Of a stretch of DNA of 32,842 bases, positions 10,549 through 22,901 are shown one piece after another. Under the pieces are notes generated by a model. That model did no database searches. It saw only the letters and a list, made by a program, of their open reading frames with translations, and was not told the DNA's origin. Source of the DNA: Hyphochytrium catenoides (lineage: Eukaryota > Sar > Hyphochytriomycetes > Hyphochytriales > Hyphochytriaceae); the NCBI GenBank assembly GCA_900088475.1, contig FLMG01002656.1, forward strand, positions 1 through 32,842, read 5' to 3'. A program made the translations under genes and the position numbers. Position 1 is the first letter of the stretch, and every line of letters starts with the position of its first letter.

Positions 10549-13500
10549 ATGGCAGACAGGAGCACCCCCAATGGCAGGAGGCGGGGTGGAGGGCCAGGAC
10601 CGATAGGCAGCGGCCGTCGAGGTGGTAGAGGAGGTGGTTCCAAGGGCCGAGGTGGAGGAGGTAAGAGCTACAGCCATGGAGCCGAACCTACTCAGACTGC
10701 TTATCTGCGCTGTCAATTCACCCTAACGCATTGCTCAGGCGCCGCTCCTCCTCGGGGCCAGACTTTTATCCGAAAGGTGGATCCTTCTCCGGGTGAGTAC
10801 ACCCCTTACGATAGCAGCGGACAGAGTGGTGCACCAGGGGCCATCGTCTCTATCGGTCTCTAACCACCAGCATCATCATTATCTGCTCCCAATCCTATGT
10901 AGACGGAACGTGGCACGACACAGCTGAGGCACGGCTCCAGCACACGCCTCAAGTGCAGGCGCAAGCACCGGTCGGGGGCCCAGCGCGCCAAGAACAAGGT
11001 AGCTTACCTGCAAAGAAACATTGTCCGTTATCGTAGCCCCTTACAAAGCCCACTTGTCTTGTCCTTCAACCTTTCTCTTGGAACTTAGCTCCATCCATAT
11101 CACCGGTGGATGTGGAAGCTATTGCACTGGGGATTGGCGGCGCACTATCCTCCTCCGCCCCAGCTCCAACGCCCTTCACGTCTTCCGTGCAGAGGTTCTT
11201 TGAGGACGCACGTCGTGCCCAACAGCAGCACGTTCTATTGCCGCAACCGGCAGCACACGGACAACTTCCAAACGATCGACAGAGCGGAGAGATGGACTTC
11301 CACCTACGTTTGCAGAATCTCCAATTGGAGCAGCAGCGAGCCCATGAGCAGCAGGCCAGACTCTTTGGTAAGCCTCGACCACTTTTCCCCTGAACATGCA
11401 GAAGGTGCAGAAGTAGCTAACGACCTGCAAGGGTCAACCAATCCGGAAAGTCTGGTACTGCTTGTTTATGGCATCGTTCAGACGCAGCCCTCAGATCTAT
11501 CTCCTCATTCATCACGTCGCGTAAAGACTTCTCCGGTCCGGCCCCTCAGCCTGAATTTGTTCTAACATATCCCTTTTGGGGCCCTTGCGTAGCAGCGCAA
11601 ACCAATCCTTTGGGTCTTCCAGGACAACCGTCGAGCCCCTGGGGCCCTCCAAGTATAGGACACCTACCTACGCCAATTATAAATGACCAAGGCTTTAGAA
11701 GTGGTATCCCGGGAGGACATGTCCTTCCCGTGCCGCCTTTCCAACAAGATCCGCAACGATCTCTTGGTTCTTCTCAGTCTCGACTGAGACAACTCTTCTC
11801 TGGGACAGGTGAATATCGACCGTCTCTCCTAGACGAAGCTAGTTCTCTTCTGCGTCTTTATTAGGGAGCCGGTTTTGGTGATGCCTGATTCTAATCCTTG
11901 CAGGAGACGATCAAAGTCGGATTGGCTTAAATAGCGCACCAACAACTCAACCTGCCATGGAAAGCAGAGCGCCAAATGGCCCGGCGAGGTGAGCTGGTAG
12001 CTTAGCTTAGCGGTAGTCCCTAAAATGACTTGCGACAAGAAGGGGATATTAGGGATTGCGTGGTGGCGGCAGGCAAGACATACCGAAACTCCGTATGGAC
12101 TAACGCTAGGAGCGATATAGGAGTCCCTCGCAAGCTGATCCCATTGCTCACTTTCTTTCGGGCCCTGGGGCAGTAAAGGCGCCTGACAGCACAACGGAGA
12201 CATGTAAGCCCAAATGATGCGCGGTGCTTTCTTCTGAACATCCTCATCTCACACCAAGAATGGCAAATAGCTGCCGGGATTGCACAGAAGCCAGCCATCG
12301 ATAGAGAAGAGGGCCAGGGTAGGTTTGCAGGTGCTCCGACGAACGACAAGGGGCAAAGCGAAGAGAACACCCATACCGACGGTGAAGAGAAACAGTTCCG
12401 GAAGCACAACAGACCTGAGAAGCGCCTACTTCACCTACAGGGTAGACTCACTGTCAATACGGACGCTGCGCCACCTAAGGGTCCGCTCAAGGTAGCTAAG
12501 CTATAGATTTCCACTCTACATAAAAGTCGCTGTAGATAAGACCGACCAGAGCAGCTCAGATCTCAGCGACCTCAGACAAGGGATAGTATCGCTTCTCCTT
12601 CAGCGTCGAAGGACTAGGGGTTCCCCTCCTATATATCCGCTATTCATTCCAACTTAAGATCGCTGCCTCGTTCAGGTGACTTGGGAACTGCCCCGCGAGC
12701 TTTTTAAAGAGAACGAGACCTTTGTTGGGCTATTCAGAGTCGGACAGAATAAGAATGATAGCTGCATCACGAACAGGTAAAGTGTGAGATCAGGAGAAGT
12801 GAACAGAGAAGAATTCCTATTTGGCTTTGGAAGACTTGCCTTCTAACCCTTTCTTCTTCCATCACCAGGAAAGCGCTCATTCCGAAGCGTTCGCATGAGC
12901 GTGTATGGCGCAACGTTATTAATTTTAGAGCTCCTAGAACTGTCGGAAAATTCGAGTTCCGATTATACTATGCGGCGTCGGGGGAGAAAGGCGGTGGGGC
13001 CGCACAAGAGGCAGAGGTAAGGTAGACCTCTCAATTGAAGCCTTACGCCTCTCTCGCAAAGCAGAAGGGGTTCCGCAGCGAGGAAGCTCTTTACCCTGTT
13101 CTTTGAAGCTTCTTGGATAAGCGAATGACAGTTCCCTCACGTGTGCGGCTCCAGATTTATGAGAATACAGCGAATCTGGCAATCAGCAACATGTTCAGCG
13201 TGGATGTGCACGGGGAGGATCTTCTCGAAGCGGTTGATTTTGTGCGAACAAAGTGAGTAAGCAGCATCGGCGTTCCTTGATACATCCATGCGGGGGTTCG
13301 ACTATTTTCTCAATCCCAGATCAGATCCGTCCGTCAACTGAACCTTTTGCCGTTTTGGATGCAGGCTTGCAGAGACTGACTCTGTCATGAGCGGAGTGTC
13401 GCAGCTCTCTCGCGTGCTAGAGCAGCTGCGGGAGGTCAGTCCGGGGGTGTTTTCCAAATATCTGTGGCCGGTAATAGAGGAATCTGTGGATAAAAGTAAG

Positions 13501-16500
13501 TAAACTTTTCATTCTCTCTCTGCAACAGCAAAGAAGAGCCACCGCCTTCGTTGGTAGGACCTGTGTCCGAAAAGGGAACGAGGATCGGGCGTTGGCCACG
13601 TACCTCTCAGTTTTTACGGCACCACTCGGAATAACTCTTATGACTCCTGCTGCTGCTCATCATATGCCTTTTATGACACAGGTCTTCGCCTTCTATCTAC
13701 GGGATGGCCGTCGAAAACATCAAGAGAGCTGGAGTCCACGTTAGATGCCATACAGAGTCTCGTTCACGCGGCGGAGACTTGTAGGGCTTGTAGGAGGTAA
13801 GGAATGCCGCTTTGGTGGATGACTTAGTGCAGAAAGACATAAGTCAGCAGAATAGCATGGGATTGCGGCCCAATGGTAAATGTATGGATGGGATAAAAAG
13901 CACCCAAGAGGTTGATCTGCATCAGGAATTGAGCTTTCGTAGTGGCAACAGCTCTTTTTTTAGGGTCGCAGCTAACAGCGTCTTGCCCGTCCGGCGCAGC
14001 TATCTCCAAGGCCATCCATCGCAGCGGCTGATGGAATGGGGTACTCTCTTGATGCATAAGCTCTTCCTCTTGCTCTTCCAACCGGACATTGACAAACCCA
14101 AAGCGAAAACAGAGGAGAACGCAGATCTTCTCGAGCAGCCCCAAGCACCCTTGACTCCGAGTGCTAACGTTAGAAAGGAGGAGGACCCCACCTTAAGACT
14201 CGTTTTGCCTGTCTTCATGGCACGGAATGTGAGTGCCCTTCTGTGACCGGGAGTTCGCGAGCAAATGAGGTCGCCAAGGGCGGTAGACGGCGACAGGAAC
14301 ATAGGATATCAAATGCAGAACATTTAGGAAAAGCAAGAGCAAGAAAACAAGGGGATGAGGGGTGGCGGGTCGACTCCTCACCAAATTAGACTCAATAATG
14401 CGCTTGTTTCCTCCAGTTCTACACGGCATTTTCGCAACTCCTGCTTGCCAGAGCCTCGGAACTGCTCCCGGGGCCAGACTTCGATCTTGAGCGTCTCAAC
14501 CTTAGGAACAGACTTCAACAGGAGCTTGTTTCGAAGCTGCCATGGCAAGGTGATGGAGTCAGGAGCACCCTATTGGCGTCGTCCCTATTAGACTTCATTC
14601 TCCTTCATGATTGATGCACTGCTTGCAGATGTCACTCTTGTGCGATTGACAGCTCTCAGCTTGTCTAACCGACACCACCGACAAAGTCCTATGCTCTTCT
14701 ATCCACTCCTTTGGCTTAACAACATTGCTCCTCTAGACGTCCGACTGGTGATGTTCGGCTCGTCTGCCAATGGGTTCGGTTCTGCGGGCAGTGATGTTGA
14801 TATGTGCCTCTCCTTTCCGTCGACGCCGAAGGAGGAGATCCCACCAGCATCAGAGGTCAGCCGTGCCGTCTGCTAACCGTCTCTAGATTGTGTCCCGTCA
14901 TTTCTGTGGCTCTGATAGAAAGTTACTCTTCGCTGCGCAACGCTTTCGTGCCTTCACTTACCGTTATATTTGCTTTCTTTCCCTATAAATGATCAAAGGT
15001 GATCGGCGCACTTGTGGAGCTTTTGGAGCAGCACCATATGCAAGGCATAGAGGACAGAAAGACAGCTCGAGTCCCTATAGTGCTATTTGAAGATTCGGAA
15101 AGGTTGGTGCTTGCTCTTCTACTAGTCGCATCTTAAGATGCTTCATCTCTTCGCTGCGGCTGATTGAAGACCCTCGTTGTTGTCCCTTCTGAATGTGCCC
15201 CTTCGTCTCTACATGTTGTCCTCCTGCCGACACTGGTCATTGCACCTGCGAAAACGCTTATATTCTGTGCTTTGCCGCTGTAGCTCTCTGCACTGCGATG
15301 TATGTATGGAAAATCCTTTGGCTATCAGGAACACTTGGCTATTGCGTACCTATGCTACCGCTGATCCCCGGCTGAGGCAGTTGGGTTATATCGTGAAACT
15401 GTGGTCTAAGCGAAGGTACTATTGGCACTGAGGCCCCGATAAGCATTCACTCCTCATCATTACCTTTTTGTTGCACATAGAGTGGATAATGCGGTAGTGG
15501 CTCTAAACAATTACTTCTCACCGGGATCTCCCCCTCTGTCTCTAACTTATCCCATCTCCAGGAGAATGAACAATCCCTCGGAGGGGACTCTCTCCTCCTA
15601 CGGCTTTATTCTGATGCTTATCAACTTCTTACAGCAGCGACAGCCCCCAGTGCTTCCTCCTCTACAGAATATACCTCCAGATTGGAACGGAGGTGAGTGG
15701 CAGCTATACGATTTACTGATGCTCCTCAATGAGTAGTAAAGGTTGCTCTACATGAGCGGTGCGCTGACTCACGCCTCGTCTTCACGTATTAGAACCCGCT
15801 GCTATTCTTTGCGGGGAAAGGGGAAAGGGTTGGCCTTTGCCTCGAGTACCGGTACAGGGTCCCGACGGCGATGTCCATGAGACATACTTTTATCAGCCCG
15901 CACAACCTAACCAGCTTCACAAGCTTCAGAGCTATTGCAGGAGGAATGGAGAACCTATTGGATTCCTACTAGTCTGTTTCTTCCAGTACTATGGGTTCAT
16001 CTTCGACTATGGCAGGTAAAGCAACGAACGGATCAGGTTGAGAAGGAAGAAGTGGGGTTCTAGATACTTGTGGCCTTGCTCTCTATACCGTCCTACAAAA
16101 AAGCGTGATACATCTTACCGCAGGCAAGTTGTTAGCGTGAGGACGGGCCAAACTGTGGACAAGGACGAAAAAACTGCGAAATTCAGCTGGAAGAGGCTCC
16201 GAAGGCTAAGGTATGCACCACAAGGATAGCGTCCCCTGATGTTGGGAAGCGATACTCATTCTCAATCCGGGCTGGGATTGCTTGGCGCTATCCTTCCAAA
16301 AACAGCATTGAGGATCCCTTTGAGATCTCGTACGATGTCGCGCACGTGATCAAAGATCCGCAGCAGAAGTACATACGACAAGAGTTCTGTGTATGTGCCT
16401 GCTTAAATTGCTCTCACCACCCGCATAGCGGTTCAATTTGCTCCACCAGATTCTCTACGAAAGTGCCTTGGGCCTGACTCCATCCATCCTGTCGTCACCC

Positions 16501-16861
16501 CTAGTGTTTGCTGAGGCCGCCTTCTGACTGCTCTCCACCTATACCTTCTCCAATGTTGTTCGTTAGCATATCCTGACCAATATTTGATTCGATGCAGCGC
16601 GCATATCGTATAATGAGTGATGCGCATCAGCAAGCTCAGTCTTTAGAAGCAGCACTTGAGCGCCTACTAGAGGCAGCAGAAGACCCTCCCTTCGTCGTAG
16701 AAAGGGACACAGCGGCAGAGGAGGCATTACCGACAGGTATGAACTCACACGCTCTTAGTTGACTCATTTTGGAAGCAGAAACCTTCCATCTACCCGGTTC
16801 TGAGCTAAGTCTGCCTTCTTATAATCTAGCACCTGATGTGGAGACGGTACCCGCTGAGTAG
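10549..16861 (+). CDS. RGG / SKICH-like / terminal uridylyltransferase protein
   Basis: Exons: 10549-10660, 10739-10792, 10903-10998, 11089-11367, 11593-11808, 11904-11988, 12073-12092, 12174-12203, 12271-12491, 12676-12776, 12869-13016, 13155-13252, 13365-13495, 13682-13796, 13964-14228, 14417-14549, 14737-14855, 14999-15102, 15284-15415, 15562-15692, 15793-16015, 16124-16154, 16250-16390, 16598-16736, 16830-16861: about 1051 residues. The N-terminus is RGG/Gly-rich, then Gln/Pro-rich (to about 370). A SKICH- or CBM-like beta-sandwich follows (about 372-476; WELPRELF, FVGLFRVG, GKFEFRLYYA). A helical region leads to the nucleotidyltransferase core with GSSANGFG, Asp721 and Asp723 in SDVDMCL, and third Asp781 in LHCDV. 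The PAP/25A-associated part has NPLAIRNTWLL, GTLSSYGFILML, FFQYYGFIFDYGR, VVSVRTG and SIEDPFE. Family members add U or A to RNA 3' ends. Exons 12073 and 12174 are tiny and tentative; the 16154/16250 join is uncertain. Confidence 0.85.
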
Positions 16862-16967
16862 CAGGTTTCAAGATCCGACGCTGACTGAGCTTGTTGGAGC
16901 CATTTGAGGAAGCAGGTCTTATCCGGTTCTCATCATTGTCATCAAAGTCTGTCTTCCTATAACCCAG

Positions 16968-17134
16968 CACCCGATGTGGAGACCGCACCCGCTCATGGCA
17001 CGTGTCAAGACCGAAGCCACGGTGCAGCTTTGCGACTACTCTGTGCGTTTAACCAAGATCGCCTCTTTTGCCGAGGTTATTTATTAACGAACCGACCGCG
17101 CTGCCTTGATACAGCTAGACTGAGTAAGCACTAA
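16968..17134 (+). CDS. duplicated alternative last exon of the TUTase gene
   Basis: A second copy of the terminal exon and its preceding intron lies 138 bp downstream of the first. The acceptor tataacccag is followed by CACCCGATGTGGAGAC, matching the first copy (CACCTGATGTGGAGAC). It has the same phase, so it can replace exon 16830-16861. The first copy ends after APDVETVPAE. The second reads APDVETAPAHGTCQDRSH and stays open for 55 residues to TAA at 17132-17134. It may be an alternative C-terminus or a decaying duplicate. Confidence 0.55.
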
Positions 17135-17333
17135 GCCGTAGTGTCCTTGGACATGCTGAGGTTTTTGTGGACGTGCCCGAGTGGGTTGCTCCACAAATAA
17201 CCGCGATGCATTTGCTCTGCATCTCCTCGGAGAAGTAGCCTGCATGTGTTCAGCAGCTCTTTTTGTCTAGTTCGTGAGGCAGAGCAGAAATTGCCTTAGT
17301 AAGTTAACCTTTAAAAAAGTCATTAAAGGCGCA
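17135..17333. other. intergenic gap between convergent genes
   Basis: No gene is seen. Two small hairpin-like repeats occur: TTGTGGA/TCCACAA around 17167-17197, and GATGCA/TGCATC around 17204-17222. It is likely the 3' flank of both neighbours. Confidence 0.4.
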
Positions 17334-18389
17334 CTAGCCTCTTCTAGCTGTGAGCCGCGGGCTGAGAAGTGTGTCTTGGATTACTGTCGAAACAAAGTTC
17401 TGCGAGAGTCTCTTCAGAAGCTTGACATCATCAGACGAATGCTGGGGAGTCTCTTCTTCTGCTTTATGCCTCTCGACGGACCCCTTTTCCCTTTCCATTT
17501 GGTCCTGAGCCTTGGCGCGAGGGGTGTTGATCTCAGAGTCCAAACCCCGAGCTTCAGCTAGTTTTCGTCTGCATAACAGACCGGTATCAGCGTCAAAGAC
17601 GGGATATTGAACACATGTTTGCTTACCTGGGACTACATTTAGTTCGCGTCGTTCCTCCCTCAGGCTTGAGGTCCAGTTTAGGAATCGCTTGTACCCGCTC
17701 CATCCTCTCTGCCGCTGAACTAGGACCCGGCTGGGACACAAGTGACAGAAGTTAGGATCGGGACGCAACATCGAAACACTTTGACTCTGCTACTGCTATA
17801 TTGCTTTCTCCCTTGGAACTCATAGGATCGGCCCATCCTCAACACGCAGGAGAATGCACAAGAATGTCAGTTGGACGAATAGAGAGTATGCATTACTCAC
17901 CATGTTGAAAGGATTAGTGCATAGTTAGTTGAGGTTGAAGAGGGCGCCTCGCTGGCGTTGTTAGAGCTCAGCTCTTGTAAGACGTCTTTGTATGCTGGCT
18001 TACTACAAGCTGCAGACGCTCTCAGAGTCTTAGGAATCCCACTACGGGACACACCAGAGTGCCAAAAGCAATTTTCTCTTCCCCACAGCCTTCCTCAGCT
18101 CTTCTTGCTCGTAAGCGGAAGGTCTATGTTCCTCATCAACGCCCTTCGTTTCAGTCAAGGTGCTGTTATCATCAATCTGCGCAACCTCAGCGCCAGGGCT
18201 CTACACCGCCCTAGTCCTCTGCTCCCCTTCTTCGAGTGTGTTTCTGAGTGTGCGCTCCATTTAGAGTCCTGGCACTATAGACACCGGCAAGGGCTGGCTG
18301 CGGATTCTCCTAACCTCTGTTGCGGCGGAGTGGGCCGGCGGCTGAGGGACCGAGGAAGATGCAGTTCCCTCGTTCCCTGGATGAACAAG
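17334..18389 (-). CDS. multi-exon gene, unknown function (Cys motif, charged helix)
   Basis: The minus-strand exons, in transcript order, are 18389-18315, 18274-18207, 18176-18053, 18009-17901 and 17778-17334, with stop TAG. Introns are very short (40-44 bp), except for the last (122 bp, donor gtgagt). Phases agree for the last three exons and for the first pair; the join 18207/18176 does not, so that splice needs correction. Peptides include QLVHPGNEGTASSSVPQPP, EQEELRKAVGKRKLLLALW and SKPAYKDVLQELSSNNASEA. The last exon opens with PDPNFCHLCPSRVLVQRQRG, a CxxC-like pair, and ends with a highly charged helix (KAQDQMEREKGSVERHKAEE). A 58- to 75-bp intron inside the last exon (donor gtaagc at about 17627) is possible. 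The family is not recognised; the gene probably begins further right. Confidence 0.5.
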
Positions 18390-18589
18390 CTGTGATCAAA
18401 CCCCATCCTCTTGAAGTTTACGGTGGAAGATTCAAACAGAAACGGATTGAAGGCTTAGAAAACAGCCTCTTCTTGAATCCTTGGAGGAACCTTTGAAAGT
18501 TTCGTCAGCATAAAGAGTGTAACGGTTGTGGGGGTGATGTTGGGAGCAGCCGAAGATCTGGGCAGGAGAGTCGCCAGGTGCCTCGTCCG
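18390..18589. other. gap upstream of the minus-strand gene
   Basis: Only 200 bp separate the last recognised exon from the minisatellite. The 5' exon and promoter of the minus-strand gene may lie here or be interrupted by the repeat. No feature is resolved. Confidence 0.3.
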
Positions 18590-19200
18590 CTCCTCCAGCT
18601 CTCATCATCATGCCGCTTTCTACTGCCTGGCTGCTCGCTCCTCCAGCTCTCATCATGATGCCGCTTTACTCTGCTTGACTGCTCGTTCCCTCCAGCTCTC
18701 ATCATCATGCCGCTTTACTCTGCCTGACTGCTCGTTCCTTCCAGCTCTCATCATGATGCCGCTTTACTCTGCCTGACTGCTCGTCCCCTCCAGCTCTCAT
18801 CATCATGCCGCTTTACTCTGCCTGACTGCTCGTTCCTTCAGCTATCATCATCATGCCGCTTCAGTCTGCCTGACTGCTCGTTCCTTACAGCTCTCATCAT
18901 CATGCCGCTTTACTCTGCCTGACTGCTCGTCCCCTCCAGCTCGCATCGTCATGCCGCTTCAGTCTGCCTGATGACTGCTCTTCCCTCCAGTTCTCATCAT
19001 CATGCCGCTTCAGTCTGCCTGACTGCTCGTCCCCTCCAGCTCTCATCATCATGCCGCTTCAGTCTGCGTGGCTGCTCGTCCCCTCCAGCTCTCATCATCA
19101 TGCCGCTTCAGTCTGCCTGACTGCTCGTCCCCTCCAGCTCTCATCATCATGCCGCTTCAGTCTGCGTGACTGCTCGTCCGCTCGAGCTCTTATGCCGCTT
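18590..19200 (+). repeat. 49-bp minisatellite, about 12 copies
   Basis: Tandem units of 48-49 bp with consensus core CTCTCATCATCATGCCGCTT, followed by TACTCTGCCTGACTGCTCG or a CAGTCTGCCTGACTGCTCG variant. Successive ATGCCGCTT motifs fall 48-49 bp apart (for example about 18660, 18709, 18758, 18807 and 18855). Later units share the CAG variant, implying expansion in sub-blocks. The unit length is not a multiple of three and some units have stops, so it does not encode a protein repeat. There are no spacers as in CRISPR. Confidence 0.9.
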
Positions 19201-19686
19201 CAGAGTGTTGGCGATCAATCGCCTGTTTAAGTATGGACCCGACACAGAGGCAATTCCATTTGTTGCAGCAACCCAATATCACGTGCTTTGCTATTATGGC
19301 GGATAGAAGCCAAAGTGGAGATGCAGTCGGAGGGGAGACTCTTGTGTAGCTTGCCAAGTAGTACTAACAATCTTGGTAACAAATCTGAGTGATCTTGACC
19401 AGTGCTCACAAACCGCCACGGAGTTTACAAACTACCAACTTACATCTAGTCGTCACAAACAAAACTCCTGAATGTAAGGCTACGCAGAACGAGAGCAGAA
19501 AATGAAGCGCAGGTGCTTCTCAGATGAATAACAGGAGTGAGGGTACATCAGTCACTCTTCTAATGAGCTGTTGTTGATATCTAATGCCCTATCTACTTTA
19601 GTTAATGTAAGGGCAGAGAACCAATCAATGAGCGTGCCAAACCTTCAATCCCTTGATATTATTGGCTTTACTATGCATAACAAGGG
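19201..19686. other. intergenic, 3' flank of ferrochelatase
   Basis: No coding region, RNA gene or repeat was recognised in this stretch. It is AT-richer than its neighbours and probably includes the ferrochelatase 3' untranslated region. Confidence 0.45.
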
Positions 19687-21910
<2,224 letters not shown>

Positions 21911-22901
21911 CTTGCTGCCCTGCTCTAAGAAGAACGTGAAAGAGTAGGATGGATGGCTCTTCGTCGCAATTTAGCAGCAAACGTAGGGTTCCAATGCTAG
22001 CCCGCAGAGGAGGAAGCGTGGCGCACCAGTTCACTATCTTACAAGCCTGTGAAGAGCCGAGGTGTGACTCATCAGTCTCCTTTGAGTTGAGGTGTGCGTG
22101 ACAGGAGGCGGGGCCGGCGTCGGCGGCATCTGTCGTGTGTGCTTGAGCTGCTGATCGAGGGAGGACACTGAAGGACTCCTCGACCGCAAGCTAATAACTT
22201 CTATGCCAGCAGTCCTGTACGTCACTGGTCACTGCACTACCAGATGCTGCTGCGGTCTGGTGATAATAACAGTACGAGTATGAAGGACAGGGAGGAAACA
22301 CGTCGTACGAACTGCCAGGAAGGTTTCATATCTTTCGCCTCCGAAAGATACTCATAGTTTTCATGTCAGAACCGCAGTTACAGGCTGGTGCATCCCTCCT
22401 ACAATGTTCTGATGTTGGGGCTGGCCCTGGTATTTTCTGCCGGTTGTTCTTGCAGGGAAGGTCAAGAGTGCCAGGAGCAGCCTTCGTCATCGATCTTCTT
22501 TCCTTTGTAGGTCGGTTCCCTCTTCGCCCTTTTCTATCTTCAATCTAACGACGTACTTTGTCAACTGACGAAGACAGGGAGCGAGTTCATCAGAAGCAGC
22601 AGCAAGGGGACAGGAAGTCCTGCTCATCAGCAGCCAGCCTATTTCTCGCCTACTACGTTTGTTGGTTGCATCCCGGGCTAGCGTTTTGTGGCGGACATTA
22701 TGCTTCACAACATTAGGAACGAAGCCGCAGGTTTACGCACTAACCGTTCAATCTAAGCACAGAGAGGTCCACCGGCACGGCATACCAGCAGCAGGGAACA
22801 GTCTTTTCTTCTGTGGCAAGAGACTGCTAGCCAGCAAGAACGCAACCAACGATAAAGAAGAAGTGTTCCTCTTCCTCCGCCCTCTGCTACATAAGTACAG
22901 C
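21911..22901. other. intergenic region between divergent genes
   Basis: About 1 kb holds the presumed promoters of ferrochelatase and the zinc-finger gene. The zinc-finger frame is open back to 22659 but has no ATG before 22902. That open part (with KHREVHRHGIPAAGNSLFF) could be coding if an upstream start exon exists. Minus-strand frames at 21735-22225 lack ATG starts and show no motif. Confidence 0.45.

Noticed and set aside
14549-14610. End of an independent gene at the stop after LLDFILLHD
   Set aside because: A donor at 14550 joins in phase to 14737 and restores the nucleotidyltransferase start (WQD then VRLVMFGSS), so the frame beyond 14549 is intron.
17160-17235. tRNA-like string GTGCCCGAGTGG with nearby hairpins
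   Set aside because: It resembles the D-arm of a Ser/Leu tRNA, but there is no T-arm (GTTCRA) and no proper 7-bp acceptor stem or anticodon arm.
18590-19200. Possible CRISPR array
   Set aside because: Units are directly adjacent with no unique spacers, and the genome is clearly eukaryotic.
22659-22901. N-terminal extension of the OrsD-type protein
   Set aside because: The frame is open but begins only at TTG codons. The first ATG, at 22902, lies just before the zinc-finger module. It is kept only as a possibility if an upstream exon exists.
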